From NCBI RefSeq assembly GCF_002118315.1, contig NZ_MTSZ01000003.1, positions 310,001 to 374,000 of the forward strand: a DNA stretch of 64,000 nt, written 5' to 3'. Under the pieces are notes generated by a model that was not told the DNA's origin, searched no databases, and was given only the letters and a program-made list of their open reading frames with translations. The DNA comes from Kiloniella majae. GTDB lineage: Bacteria; Pseudomonadota; Alphaproteobacteria; Kiloniellales; Kiloniellaceae. This document shows positions 42,806 through 53,000 of this stretch, piece by piece. Position 1 is the first letter of the stretch, and every line of letters starts with the position of its first letter. The position numbers were made by a program, and so were the translations under genes.

Positions 42806-43186
42806 CTAGTCATCTTTCAGGTTGGATAGCATTCCGCCCGACCATGAAACCGGCCTGACTTCTATGCTGTGATAGGGGGTAGAGATCATATCCGCCATAT
42901 TGATGGCTTCATCGAGATTTGAAAACTCTGCGACGTAGAAACCAACGAATTGCTCTTTGGTATCTGCAAAGGGGCCATCTGTTACCAGCGTTTTTTGGTC
43001 CTGATCTACTTTGGATTTCAGGGTGACTGCATTGCTGACGGGCATAAGTCTCGCTGATGCAAAATTTCCTCTTTTATCTAGTTCCTCTTGCAGTAGGCGA
43101 TGCCGTTTGAAAGCGAGTTTTTGCTCTTCAGGGGACAGGCGGCCATGAATGCCTTCGGCAGAATAAATCAAAAAAGAATAGAGCAT
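42806..43186 (-). CDS. YCII-related DGPF-domain protein
   Basis: A 126-residue protein of the DGPF branch of the YCII family. The name motif is visible in LVTDGPFADTKEQFVGFYVA, preceded by ASARLMPVSNAVTLKSK and followed by IEVRPVSWSGG. I chose ATG 43186 with GAGGAAAGATA before it; the longer frame to 43219 lacks a ribosome site. It starts the operon leading to the ECF42 sigma factor. Role unknown; the pairing is conserved across bacteria. Confidence 0.88.
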   Translation of the reverse strand: MLYSFLIYSAEGIHGRLSPEEQKLAFKRHRLLQEELDKRGNFASARLMPVSNAVTLKSKVDQDQKTLVTDGPFADTKEQFVGFYVAEFSNLDEAINMADMISTPYHSIEVRPVSWSGGMLSNLKDD

Positions 43187-43452
43187 TATCTTTCCTCGTA
43201 ATTGAATGTGATCAAGCAAAGGACGTTTGAGAAAGAGTAGAACCTACAAGATGTTATAAATAAGAGTAAAATAACCAGAGCCTGTGTCCAGTGCTATAAG
43301 TGTGGGTATGATCGATCAATAACGAAGCACTTGAGAATATTGGTGATTTTTTTATAGCATATTTTATAAAATAAATGACTTGGCGATATAATCTGTCTGG
43401 CAAAGTTAACTTACCCAGAGTAGTCTGAACGTCTCTGGTAAGGATTTCCAAA

Positions 43453-44352
43453 ATGACACGTGACACTATTCAGGGCGTTTTTCTCGCCCTGACCGCATTT
43501 TTATGGTGGGGGCTGACGCCGCTTTATTTCAAGTTGGTCGAGGCGGCTGGGCCTATGGAAGTCTTGAGTCATCGTGTGATTTGGTCTTTGGTTCTTTTGA
43601 CGATCCTGCTGTTAGCAAGAAAAAGATGGTCAGAGATTAAAGAGACTTTCAGTTCGCCCAAGATCTGGGGTTGGCTGCTAGTGAGTGCCCTACTTGTTGC
43701 GGTGAATTGGCTGGTATTCATCTGGTCGATTTCTAATGGACATTTGGTCGAGGCAAGCCTGGGTTACTATATCAATCCTTTGGTCAACGTGCTTCTTGGC
43801 GTTGTTATACTTGGGGAGCGTTTGAAGCTGCTACAGGGAATTGCGGTGGGCTTAGCCGCCGTAGCCGTGGGATATTTGACCTATATCGGGGGAGAATTCC
43901 CCTGGATTTCACTGGTTTTGGCAATGTCGTTCGGGTTTTACGGACTGATCCGAAAAAGACTGCCTGTGGGCGCGCAGGTTGGGCTTTTTGCGGAAACAGC
44001 AATGGTTACGCCCATCGCTCTAGGATATCTGATCTGGATTGGGGCTCAGAACGAGGTCGTTTATATTACTGGTGGTTTTGAGATCAGCCTGATGTTGATG
44101 TTGGCAGGTGTTGTTACAACTGTGCCGCTGGTTTGTTTTGCTGCGGCTGCCAGACGCTTGAACTATTCAACAATTGGCATGATTCAATACGTAGGGCCTA
44201 CGGTTAATCTGTTGCTGGCAACGTTGCTTTTTGGAGAAGCCTTTACAGATGTGCATGCCATATCTTTTGGGTTGATCTGGTTCGCAGTCTTCTTGTTTAG
44301 TGCACAGTCGTTCGTTGATATGAAGCGCGCAAAAAAACAGGTTGCGCTTTAG
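43453..44352 (+). CDS. rarD: RarD-type EamA-family transporter
   Basis: A 299-residue protein with ten membrane helices. The start RDTIQGVFLALTAFLWWGL and TPLYFKLVEAAGPMEVLSHR are characteristic of RarD; RVIWSLVLLTILLLARKRW and LGYYINPLVNVLLGVVILGE fit too. These export metabolites; the E. coli protein was linked to chloramphenicol sensitivity by name only. AAGGATTTCC precedes the ATG. Its stop codon lies in the loop of a hairpin that serves the convergent glycerate kinase gene. Confidence 0.9.
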   Translation: MTRDTIQGVFLALTAFLWWGLTPLYFKLVEAAGPMEVLSHRVIWSLVLLTILLLARKRWSEIKETFSSPKIWGWLLVSALLVAVNWLVFIWSISNGHLVEASLGYYINPLVNVLLGVVILGERLKLLQGIAVGLAAVAVGYLTYIGGEFPWISLVLAMSFGFYGLIRKRLPVGAQVGLFAETAMVTPIALGYLIWIGAQNEVVYITGGFEISLMLMLAGVVTTVPLVCFAAAARRLNYSTIGMIQYVGPTVNLLLATLLFGEAFTDVHAISFGLIWFAVFLFSAQSFVDMKRAKKQVAL

Positions 44353-44363
44353 GCAACCTGTTT
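44335..44363 (-). terminator. Terminator for the glycerate 2-kinase gene, inside the end of rarD
   Basis: A perfect 11-bp stem (44335-44345 with 44353-44363) around a 7-base loop. Read on the minus strand it is followed by seven T. On the plus strand only TTT follows, so it favours the minus-strand transcript. The rarD stop codon lies in the loop. Confidence 0.75.
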
Positions 44364-44392
44364 CATGTAACAATAACGCTGCGAAGTAATGA

Positions 44393-45679
44393 TTAGCCCT
44401 TTGGCATAACGACGATGGCCCGGAAATCGTTGACGTTTGTCCGTGTCGGTCCGGTAATGATGAGGTCGTCAAGAGCTTCAAAAAAGCTATAACCGTCATT
44501 ATTGGCAAGATGTTCTTTGGCACTGATACCAAGTTTTTCTGCACGTTCAAGCGTGTCAGGGCTCAAGATCGCACCGGCATTGTCTTCACTGCCGTCGATG
44601 CCATCGGTATCACAGGCGAGAGCATAGATATCAGCGACACCATCCAATTCAACAGCAAGAGCGAGCAGGAACTCTGCATTTCTGCCACCACGGCCATTTC
44701 CTTTGACCGTCACGGTTGTCTCGCCACCGGATAATAGAACACAAGGCGCCTGTGCGGGTTGGTTGTGGTTGGTGACCTGTCTTGCAATGGCGGCCATAAC
44801 CTTGGCGACTTCACGTGCTTCCCCTTCGATTGAATCACCGAGGACTACCGGCATAAAGCCATGCTTTTCAGCAACAAGCTTGGCCGCGTCAAGAGAATCC
44901 TGCGGGCGGGAAATCATGTGCATCGAACAGTTGGCAAAAACCGGATCGTTTGGTTTAGGTGTTTCGTTTGCTGCTTTTTCCAGATGGGTAGCGACTGAGG
45001 CTGACGGCGTGATATCGTACTTGGCCAGAATAGCACGGGTATCTGCAAAAGTGCTGGGGTCTGGAACAGTTGGGCCGGATGCGATGACATCGGGATCATC
45101 ACCGGGCACGTCAGAAATCAAAAGACTGACCATCTGTGCGGGAGCCGCAGCGGCGGCAAGTTGTCCGCCTTTTATGGCTGACAAGTGTTTACGCACCGTG
45201 TTCATTTCGATGATGTTTGCACCAGATTTCAACAAAGCTTTGTTGATCGTCTGTTTGTCTTCAAGGGACAGGCCATCAGCAGGCAGAGCCAACAAAGATG
45301 AACCACCGCCGGAAATAAGGCAAAGAACAAGGTCATCAGTACTGAGGCCCTGAACCATTTCATAGATCCGCTTTGCGGCTTCACGCCCCGCGGCATCCGG
45401 TACGGGGTGTGCGGCTTCGACAACTTCGATGCGGGTACATTTTTCGCCCTGGGGCATATCATGGTCATAACGCGTGACGACAAGGCCTTCGATCGGACCT
45501 TCCCAATTTTCTTCGACAGCTTTGGCCATGGCAGCTGCGGCCTTTCCGGCACCAATTACCACGGTTCTTCCCTTGGGTGGGGTTGGCAAATAATCAGGAA
45601 CAGCCAATCGGGGATCTGCGGCATCCAGACCAGCCTGGAAGAGATCACGTAGGAACTTTTGAGGGGATATCGCGTTCAT
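44393..45679 (-). CDS. Glycerate 2-kinase (MOFRL family; GckA/TtuD-type)
   Basis: A 428-residue class II glycerate kinase. It begins with the sugar-phosphate-like N-domain (GRTVVIGAGKAAAAMAKAVE, AAHPVPDAAGREAAKRI, LVLCLISGGGSSLLALP). The catalytic centre lies in VRKHLSAIKGGQLA and SLLISDVPGDDPDVIASGPT. The MOFRL domain ends it: LLSGGETTVTVKGNGRGGRN, LACDTDGIDGSEDNAGA, NNDGYSFFEALDDLIITGPT. It phosphorylates D-glycerate to 2-phosphoglycerate. With glcDEF in the window it would complete glyoxylate-derived carbon entry to glycolysis. A palindrome lies 83 bp upstream of its start. Confidence 0.92.
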   Translation of the reverse strand: MNAISPQKFLRDLFQAGLDAADPRLAVPDYLPTPPKGRTVVIGAGKAAAAMAKAVEENWEGPIEGLVVTRYDHDMPQGEKCTRIEVVEAAHPVPDAAGREAAKRIYEMVQGLSTDDLVLCLISGGGSSLLALPADGLSLEDKQTINKALLKSGANIIEMNTVRKHLSAIKGGQLAAAAAPAQMVSLLISDVPGDDPDVIASGPTVPDPSTFADTRAILAKYDITPSASVATHLEKAANETPKPNDPVFANCSMHMISRPQDSLDAAKLVAEKHGFMPVVLGDSIEGEAREVAKVMAAIARQVTNHNQPAQAPCVLLSGGETTVTVKGNGRGGRNAEFLLALAVELDGVADIYALACDTDGIDGSEDNAGAILSPDTLERAEKLGISAKEHLANNDGYSFFEALDDLIITGPTRTNVNDFRAIVVMPKG

Positions 45680-46039
45680 CTACAGGGCCTTCGCTTATCA
45701 AGTGTCATAACCAGAGATGCCTTTATGGAAATGAACAGGGGCATTCGTCAAGAGAAGCCTTAGGAATAACTGTTATTCCTGCCTTTCTTTGACGTTGTGA
45801 TGAAAAATCTGGTCGGTTTTTGTCTTTGATGGTAGATAGCTTGTCGGGCGTTACATGAAATGACTTTTAGTCGTCATGGCAAAAGCTCCTCTGGAAATCA
45901 CACCAAGCCAATACAATATTGAGAGAGGCCCGAAGTCTTGCGCTCTAATGTAGTGGTCAATAAATACTGTGCAAAGTTAAAGCCCCGAGCTGAGGCCTCA
46001 TGCTCAAGGCTGTGTTAAGGTAAAAGTAATAGGAAGATA
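45680..46039. other. Intergenic region between divergent genes
   Basis: A 360-bp gap with the promoters of glycerate 2-kinase and the second N-formylglutamate amidohydrolase. It contains one strong palindrome (45762-45780) and no convincing coding frame or RNA gene. Confidence 0.5.
45762..45780. promoter_or_regulatory. Perfect 19-bp palindrome, candidate operator
   Basis: AGGAATAAC (45762-45770), T, GTTATTCCT (45772-45780): nine base pairs with a one-base centre. It cannot form a stable terminator hairpin, so protein binding is more likely. It lies 83 bp from the kinase start and 260 bp from the amidohydrolase start. Confidence 0.5.
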
Positions 46040-46828
46040 ATGGATATCCAAATTCTGGCTTCGGATGAACCAAGCCCGGTGAACGTCATTAATGAAGATG
46101 CTGACACCCCTTTTGTTTTTTTGTGCGATCACGCGACATCCTTTATTCCTAAATCCCGCAAAAACCTTGGCGTTGAAGATCACCATTTAACCCGGCACGT
46201 GGCCTATGACATTGGTATCAAAGGCGTGACCGAAGGTGTCGCCAATCATTTTAAATCTCGTGCAATCTTTAGCAATTTTTCGCGCCTACTGGTCGATCCG
46301 AACCGTAAGCTGGATAACGATGCCCTGATGCCTGTGGTGAGCGATGGATGCCATGTCCCTGCAAATAAGGATATGCCCGAAGCAGAACGAGAAGCCCGCC
46401 TTAACGCCTTTTATTGGCCTTATCACAATACGATTCAAGCGACACTGGATAGGATGATTGAACGGGGGCAGGTGCCGATTGTCGTTTCCATGCACAGTAT
46501 GACCCATGAAATGGCTGGCGTTGAACGTCCATGGCCTGTTTGTGTACTATGGAATCAGGACCCTCGTATTCCGACGCCACTGATTGAAACTTTCACACGA
46601 CAAGGTTTCAATTGTGGAGATAATGTCCCCTACACTGGGCGGGATGGTCATGGCTATACAATGGAAATGCATGCAGATCGACGGGGACTGCCGAATGTCT
46701 TAATCGAAATTCGTCAGGATTTAATTTCTGATCAGGCGGGAATCGATCAATGGATCACACATATGATCAATGCCTTTGAAGAGGTATTGCATTGCCCCTC
46801 GCTTAAAGAAATAAAATGCTACCTGTAA
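46040..46828 (+). CDS. N-formylglutamate amidohydrolase family protein (second copy)
   Basis: A 262-residue FGase-family protein. It has VFLCDHATSFIPKS, HVAYDIGIKGVTEGVANHF, FSNFSRLLVDPNRKLDND, FYWPYHNTIQATLDRMIE, and the metal region IVVSMHSMTHEM. It ends with HGYTMEMHADRRGLPNVLIE and IRQDLISDQAG. This is a different subgroup from the gene at 26.7 kb, which reads CHSM and GEPALGINCLQIEISR, so a different substrate is likely. AGGAAGATA precedes the ATG. Confidence 0.88.
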   Translation: MDIQILASDEPSPVNVINEDADTPFVFLCDHATSFIPKSRKNLGVEDHHLTRHVAYDIGIKGVTEGVANHFKSRAIFSNFSRLLVDPNRKLDNDALMPVVSDGCHVPANKDMPEAEREARLNAFYWPYHNTIQATLDRMIERGQVPIVVSMHSMTHEMAGVERPWPVCVLWNQDPRIPTPLIETFTRQGFNCGDNVPYTGRDGHGYTMEMHADRRGLPNVLIEIRQDLISDQAGIDQWITHMINAFEEVLHCPSLKEIKCYL

Positions 46829-46895
46829 GAGCCAAGAAATAAACAAGATGGAAAAAAATTAAGCGCCTTAGTTATCAGTGTTTGACAAAGTACAG

Positions 46896-49046
46896 TTACG
46901 CCGCCCTGATCTCCTGAAGAAACGCATCAACTTCTTTAGTAAGATGCGAAGATTCTTCTGCAAGTACAGATGCTGAATCTCGAACGGTGTGCGAGGCTTG
47001 TCCTGTTTCAAGTGAAGCCTGCTTCACAGTAATCGTATTCTGCATGACGGCCTCTGTCCCCTGGGCAGCTTCTTTCACGTTTCTGGATATTTCGTTGGTG
47101 GCAGCCTCTTGTTCATTAGTTGCGGATGCGATTGACGTGACTACTGCTTCTATTTCACCAATCCCATTTGTCACCGTATTAATTGTTTCGACCGCTTCGT
47201 TTACTGAGGATTGAATATTATCAACTTGGGAAAGTATCTCTTCGGTTGCCGAGGCTGTTTGCGATGCTAAACCCTTCACCTCGTTGGCGACAACAGCAAA
47301 ACCTTTTCCGGCTTCCCCGGCTCGGGCTGCTTCTATTGTTGCATTGAGTGCAAGAAGATTTGTCTGTTCGGCTATATCAGAAATAATGTTGACGATTCTA
47401 TTCACTTTAATCGTCGCTGAATTAAGACTGTTCACTACCTCTGTACTGGTCTCTGCCTGATCGGAAACCTTATGGGACATTTCTACGGCATAAGTTGTTT
47501 GCCGTGTAATATCGGCTATAGATGCTAATAGCTGGTCGGTTGCAGTTGCTACCATTTGAACATTAGCCGATGTTTGTTGTGAGGCAGCGGAAGCCGAGGA
47601 TGATTGGCGAGAAGCTTCTTCTGCTGTTGACATTAATTGTTCTGATGTTGAAAACAGACTCGTGGATGACGACGATACTGATGTCACAATGCCTTTCACG
47701 CGGCCTTCAAAATCGTTTGCAAGGTCTTTCATTACCTGCTTTTTTTGCAACTCAATATTTTTCTTCGTTTCTTCTTGTTTTTTGCGAAGTTTCTCCATTT
47801 CAATGGCATTGTTTTTAAACACAAGAACTGATTGAGCCATTTCACCAATCTCGTCTTTTTTGTCACTATAAGGGATTTTGTCAGACAAATTTCCGTCGGC
47901 GAGGGTTTTCATTCTGTGTGCCATTTTTTGCAAGGAAACAGACAAGCGCCGGGCATAAAAAACGCCAATGGCTGCTCCTATGCCGAGAACCATAAGTACG
48001 GTAATCAAAGCTGTCATCAACATGTTGTTTATCGGAATATAGGCTTCTGCAACATCGACCTCGCCGAGTATTGCCCATGTGGTTCCCATAAACTTTAACG
48101 GTGTATAGGCAGAGATTACTTCCACGCCCCTATAGTCAACAATTGTCTCTACACCGCTTTCACCTTTTAGGGCTTTGGTAACGTTATTTCCTGTTACTTT
48201 GGTTTTGAGAAGCGTTGATTCTTGGCTAAATCGTGAATCGCTGCGCATAAAAAAGTCTGGTCCAACAAGATAAGTTTCTCCGCTTTGGCCCATACCTGCA
48301 GAGATTTGCATCTGGTCGTTGATCTTACCGATTGGCATTTGAAATGCTAGCACACCTGTAAGCGTTCCGCTTTTATCCAATATGGGGGCTGATATAAAAC
48401 TAGCCGCTGCTCCATTACTTGGTGCATAGGGCTTAAAATCATAGAAAGATTGAAAACCTGAACGAGGGTTTTTCTTTGCCGAAATAAATGCCCGACCCAG
48501 GTCTGTTTCTTTCCATGGCCCTGTTATAATGTTTGTTGCAAAGTCATTTTCTTTAAAAACAGAATAAATGAGATCACCTTCGGGAGAGAAAAGAAAAATA
48601 TCGTAATAGCCCCTGGCCTTGAGGAAATTTTTGAAAACGGGGTGGTATTGTGCATGGGCATGGCTATAGCTAGACCCATCATTCGTAATGTCTAGTTTTT
48701 CTTTTTCCCCGGTAGGGAAGGGATTATCGAGAATATACAGCTTTTTCAGCTTTTGTTGTTGATTACCTTCTATGTCGTACCAGCCTTTATTAAAGGCATT
48801 GAGTGCTTCCAGAGTTGTTGGGTGGTCCACTTGAATTTGGATGTCCGATTGTATTGTCTCAAGATAAGTTTGTAGCGTTGTTTTGCGAGACTGGGTAAGG
48901 GCTGTGAGCTTTGCTTCAGCGGCTTCTTTCAAGCTGGATTGTGCTAGATTTGTAAGTATTAGACCAACCGTAATCGCGGCCATTACGACAAGGGTAACAA
49001 TTACCAAGGGCAGTTTATAGGCGATTGGCGCATCGAAGACTCGCAT
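46896..49046 (-). CDS. Methyl-accepting chemotaxis protein with dCache-like sensor
   Basis: A 716-residue receptor. A first membrane helix ([20 protein letters not shown]) is followed by a periplasmic sensor of about 300 residues that looks like a double Cache domain ([59 protein letters not shown]). A second helix leads to HAMP ([19 protein letters not shown]) and the signalling domain. The hairpin tip ([40 protein letters not shown]) is near-canonical. It passes ligand signals to CheA/CheW, not in the window. The ligand is unknown. Confidence 0.93.
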   Translation of the reverse strand: MRVFDAPIAYKLPLVIVTLVVMAAITVGLILTNLAQSSLKEAAEAKLTALTQSRKTTLQTYLETIQSDIQIQVDHPTTLEALNAFNKGWYDIEGNQQQKLKKLYILDNPFPTGEKEKLDITNDGSSYSHAHAQYHPVFKNFLKARGYYDIFLFSPEGDLIYSVFKENDFATNIITGPWKETDLGRAFISAKKNPRSGFQSFYDFKPYAPSNGAAASFISAPILDKSGTLTGVLAFQMPIGKINDQMQISAGMGQSGETYLVGPDFFMRSDSRFSQESTLLKTKVTGNNVTKALKGESGVETIVDYRGVEVISAYTPLKFMGTTWAILGEVDVAEAYIPINNMLMTALITVLMVLGIGAAIGVFYARRLSVSLQKMAHRMKTLADGNLSDKIPYSDKKDEIGEMAQSVLVFKNNAIEMEKLRKKQEETKKNIELQKKQVMKDLANDFEGRVKGIVTSVSSSSTSLFSTSEQLMSTAEEASRQSSSASAASQQTSANVQMVATATDQLLASIADITRQTTYAVEMSHKVSDQAETSTEVVNSLNSATIKVNRIVNIISDIAEQTNLLALNATIEAARAGEAGKGFAVVANEVKGLASQTASATEEILSQVDNIQSSVNEAVETINTVTNGIGEIEAVVTSIASATNEQEAATNEISRNVKEAAQGTEAVMQNTITVKQASLETGQASHTVRDSASVLAEESSHLTKEVDAFLQEIRAA

Positions 49047-49196
49047 AGGTTTTACCTAATCTATTTCATTCAGCTTGAATGCCTTTGTAATCAGGTTTAA
49101 TTACAGAATAAGGTATAAATTTTGTTAGTTCTGTATCGGGGCTCGATTTGTAGATTAAGGTAACAGAATGAATATAGAACTGAGGGCAGTAATAGC

Positions 49197-49496
49197 ATGA
49201 ACGAACAAACCAAACTGGAACTGGAAGCCGCTGCGTTTAGACGTCTTGTTTCGCATTTGCAAGAGCGCACGGACGTTCAGAATATTGATATGATGAACCT
49301 TACCGGATTTTGCCGGAACTGTTTGTCTAAATGGTATTTGGCCGCCGCTGAAGAAAAAGGTGAAGTCATGGATTATGGTCAGGCGCGCGAGATTGTCTAT
49401 GGTATGCCTTATGACGAGTGGAAAGCGAAGCACCAGCTGGAAGCAACGGCAGAACAAAAAGCGGCCTTTGAAGAAAGCAAACCCGCGCACGATTAG
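49197..49496 (+). CDS. DUF1244-family protein
   Basis: A 99-residue protein of the DUF1244 family, common in alphaproteobacteria. Typical residues are AFRRLVSHLQERTDVQNIDM, then MNLTGFCRNCLSKWYLAAAE with two Cys, and IVYGMPYDEWKAKHQ. The Cys pair may bind a metal or form a disulfide; function is not known to me. GAGGG lies upstream of the ATG. It is 177 bp before gapR on the same strand; the pairing is one I associate with this class. Confidence 0.87.
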   Translation: MNEQTKLELEAAAFRRLVSHLQERTDVQNIDMMNLTGFCRNCLSKWYLAAAEEKGEVMDYGQAREIVYGMPYDEWKAKHQLEATAEQKAAFEESKPAHD

Positions 49497-49672
49497 CCTG
49501 TCTGTCAATTAAGCCAGCGATTAAGCAGACTGTGGTAAGCGAGAGACATCTTGCTAAAAAAGTTTCGCTACCTAATGCAGGGCATTGCCAAAGCAGAAGC
49601 AGGGCGTTAATTTCCGCACAGACAATTTATGAGACAACTCATTACACGTGATTTTACAAAAGGGCCCCGGGC

Positions 49673-50020
49673 ATGAGCGATTTCGAATCAGGCTACGAAG
49701 AAAATACTTCTGACGAAAGCCAGACAGATGATATGGCAACAGAAACAACTAGTTCCTCTAACGCAGCGCCCGTGCCAGGTGAAATCGCTGGCGTAACGGC
49801 GGACCGTCTCCGTGGTTTTATCGAGCGCGTTGAGCGCCTGGAAGAAGAGAAAAAAGGCATCGCCGACGACATCAAGGAAGTCTATGCCGAATCTAAAGCG
49901 CTTGGCTTCGATACCAAAATCATGCGCAAGATCGTCTCTCTCCGCAAATTGGAACAGCAAGAACGCATGGAGCAGGAAGAGCTTATTGACGTCTATAAGC
50001 ATGCTCTTGGCATGGTGTAG
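49673..50020 (+). CDS. gapR: GapR/DUF2312 DNA-binding protein with acidic N-terminal extension
   Basis: The last 75 residues are a DUF2312 domain: [72 protein letters not shown]. In Caulobacter this domain (GapR) binds overtwisted DNA ahead of replication and transcription and helps chromosome replication. About 38 N-terminal residues rich in Glu, Asp, Ser and Thr ([20 protein letters not shown]) precede it. That is longer than the Caulobacter form as I recall it. A long perfect inverted repeat terminator follows. Confidence 0.92.
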   Translation: MSDFESGYEENTSDESQTDDMATETTSSSNAAPVPGEIAGVTADRLRGFIERVERLEEEKKGIADDIKEVYAESKALGFDTKIMRKIVSLRKLEQQERMEQEELIDVYKHALGMV

Positions 50021-50032
50021 TTCCTCAGCATA

Positions 50033-50079
50033 TCCATGAAGAAAAAGCCCGCCAATTTGGCGGGCTTTTTCTTCATGGA
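50033..50079. terminator. Bidirectional terminator, 23-bp perfect inverted repeat
   Basis: The arms 50033-50055 and 50057-50079 are perfectly complementary around one central base. The core is GCCCGCC/GGCGGGC with A5 and T5 tracts, so it works on both strands. It ends gapR and the convergent acyltransferase gene. Confidence 0.9.
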
Positions 50080-50092
50080 CTGTTGGGATTTT

Positions 50093-53000
50093 CTAAACCT
50101 CTTCAGGTGCCAGCTCCTTTTGAAGTGTCTGATAGTCGGTTTTGCCTGTGCCGAGGACGGGGATTTTATCCATAATTTCGATTTCGCGGGGGATCATCAG
50201 TTCGCTGATACCTTGGTCCTGAGCTTCTTTTAACAGGATGGCGCGGGTGGCGTCGGGGCATTCTGTGGCGAGGATGAGCTGTTCGCCTTTTTTGAGGTCG
50301 GGGCGCGCGATGACGGCGTGCATAAAACCGGGCCAGATTTTACTGGCGAGATCTTCAGCCGCTGTCAGAGAGACCATCTCGCCCGCGATCTTGGCGAAGC
50401 GTTTAGCGCGGCCCTGAATGGAGATAAAACCATCAATATCCATAACAACAATGTCCCCGGTGTCGTACCAGCCGTCCTCTGGTGGTTGAAGTTGCCCGGG
50501 GGCCTCGGCACGTAGGTATCCTTTCATGACATTGGGACCTTTGACAAACAAACGTCCGCCTGTGGGGATACCGGGGACAGGTTCCAACCTGCTTTCAATA
50601 CCGGGCAAGAAGCGCCCGACGGTGCCTGCTTTGTACTGCAATGGTGTGTTGGTGGACAGAACCGGTGAAGTCTCTGTGGCGCCGTAGCCTTCCAGAATGC
50701 GCAGGCCAAACTTCTCTGACCATGTTTTTCGGGTGCTGTCCTTGACCTTTTCCGCCCCGGCAAAGATGTGTCGTACCGAATAGAAGTCGTAAGGGTGAGC
50801 GACGCGGGCATAGCCTGTCAGGAAGGTATCCGTGCCAAAGACGATGGTCGCATTGGTGTCATATACAAGGGCGGGAACGATGCGGTAATGGAGCGGCGAC
50901 GGATAGAGGAAAGTTTTAATACCAGAGAGAATGGGCAGCAGAAGACCACCTGTTAAGCCGAATGAGTGGAAAATGGGCAAGGCATTGAAAACGGTGTCTG
51001 TCGAGTTGAAATCCACCACGGCGGCAAGCTGACTTCTGTTGGACAGCAGGTTGTTATGACTGAGCATGACACCCTTTGGCACACCTTCTGATCCTGATGT
51101 GAACAGTACGACAGCTGCATCGTTACTCTCTGGAGCTGATTTGTTGTGGAATGCTCTGGCAAACTGGCTTTTCACCCAACCACAAAGCTTGTTCCCGAGA
51201 GAGATTTCTTCTTTGAGATCTTCGAGATAGATAATTTTGTGTTCACGACCTAGCGCATCAGCCAATTCGTCCAGACGTCCGAGTTCGATGAACTTACGGG
51301 ATGTGATGATGGTTTTGATCTCTGCGGTTTTACAACAAGACAACAGGTTCTTTTCGCCCATGGTAAAGTTGAGCATGGCCCCCACGCGCCCGATGGCCTG
51401 TATGGCAAAGAATGACACCGCTGCTGCCGAAGAGTTGGGGAGTAAGAGGCCGACAATTTCTTGCGGTTTTGTAAAGCTGGCAAACTTGTCGCCGAGAACA
51501 AAACTGGATGTTATGAGCTTGTCGTAAGAAAGCGGCGCACGTTGAATGTCTTCGACAACTGCGGCGTCCCCGCCGTGAATATCACGGGCATCCAGCAGAT
51601 TTTTGAACAGGCCACCTTCTGGCGGGCATGAGCTAAAAGCGGTTTCACTCATCAAATCATGGAGACCGACACTTATGGCTGAACGACGTTCTCTGCCCCT
51701 GATATCTTCACTGAGTCGAAGTTTTTTTGGCGGATGAATGGTGATAATAACCTTGGGGAACCAGCGCTGACGTATTTTACCTTTGAGACGCGAGAAGGGG
51801 GTGTATTGCGCGCCTTCGATATTAACGGGCAGCAAAGGAGCATCTGCGTGATCCGCAATCATGCCGGGGCCTTCGAATATCTTCATCATGCCCCCGGTGA
51901 CGGTAATCCGTCCCTCGGGGAAGATTACGCAACGTTTTCCGGATTTGACCACATTGATCATGGTTTTGGTTGCCATGGGATTGGTCGGGTCGATGGGGTA
52001 GGAATCAACGACGGAAAGGAAAGGTTTTACCCACCAACGCTGGGCAACATAGGTGTCTATCGCAAAGGTGGGGCGACCGGGCAGGAAGGCGGCGAGCAGA
52101 ATACCATCAAGGAAAGAAACATGATTGATGACGATAACGGCCTTGGGGCCAAGATCGTCCAGATTTTCTTCACCTCTGACTTCCACGCGAAAGCAGATTT
52201 TCAGTAATAGTCTGAAGAATAGCTTTGTCGGAACTTCGGGCAAAAGTTTGCAGACATACAAAGCCACTACCAGATTGAGTACAGCAATGGTCAGGAAAAC
52301 TTCAGGAATGGTAAAGCCAAGCTTGAACAGACCCATTGCCCCAATGGCAGAGACAACCATGAACAGGGCATTGACTATGTTGTTGCTGGCAACATTCCTT
52401 GCCCGGTGACTGTCGCTACTTTCATGTTGCAGGATGGCATAAAGTGGCACGATATAGAGGCCACCGCTAATGGAGATAAGCAGCAGGTCAATCAAAACAC
52501 GAATAAGCTCAGGGCGCTGGAAATATTCTGCTAAGCCAATCAAGGAGGATGATACGGGTGTTATGGTGTCAGACGCGAGATACAGATCAAAGGTGAAAAG
52601 TGACAGCCCCAAAGCACCAAAGGGAACGTAACGCGCTGTAATCTCGCCTTTGAGCAGCTTGTTACATATTAGCGAACCGATGGCGATACCAACAGAAAAC
52701 ATGGTGAGAAAGAGAACGTTCACCCATTCGTTTCCGCCAATGACATTTTTTGCGAATGGGGCGAACTGGGCAATAAATGTCGCACCAAAAAGCCAGAACC
52801 AGGAAATGCCGAGGATAGAGAGAAATACAGGTCGATTACCCGCGCTGTGTTTGACCAGATTATAAGTTTCCGCCAGAAAGTTCGGGTTGATCTTTATCGT
52901 AGGATCAGACGCTTCGGCTCTGGGGATAAAATAACTCGTGGCAAGACCGATAAGGGACAGAGCTATGATGAGGAGAGAGATACTCATCAAGCCATTATCA

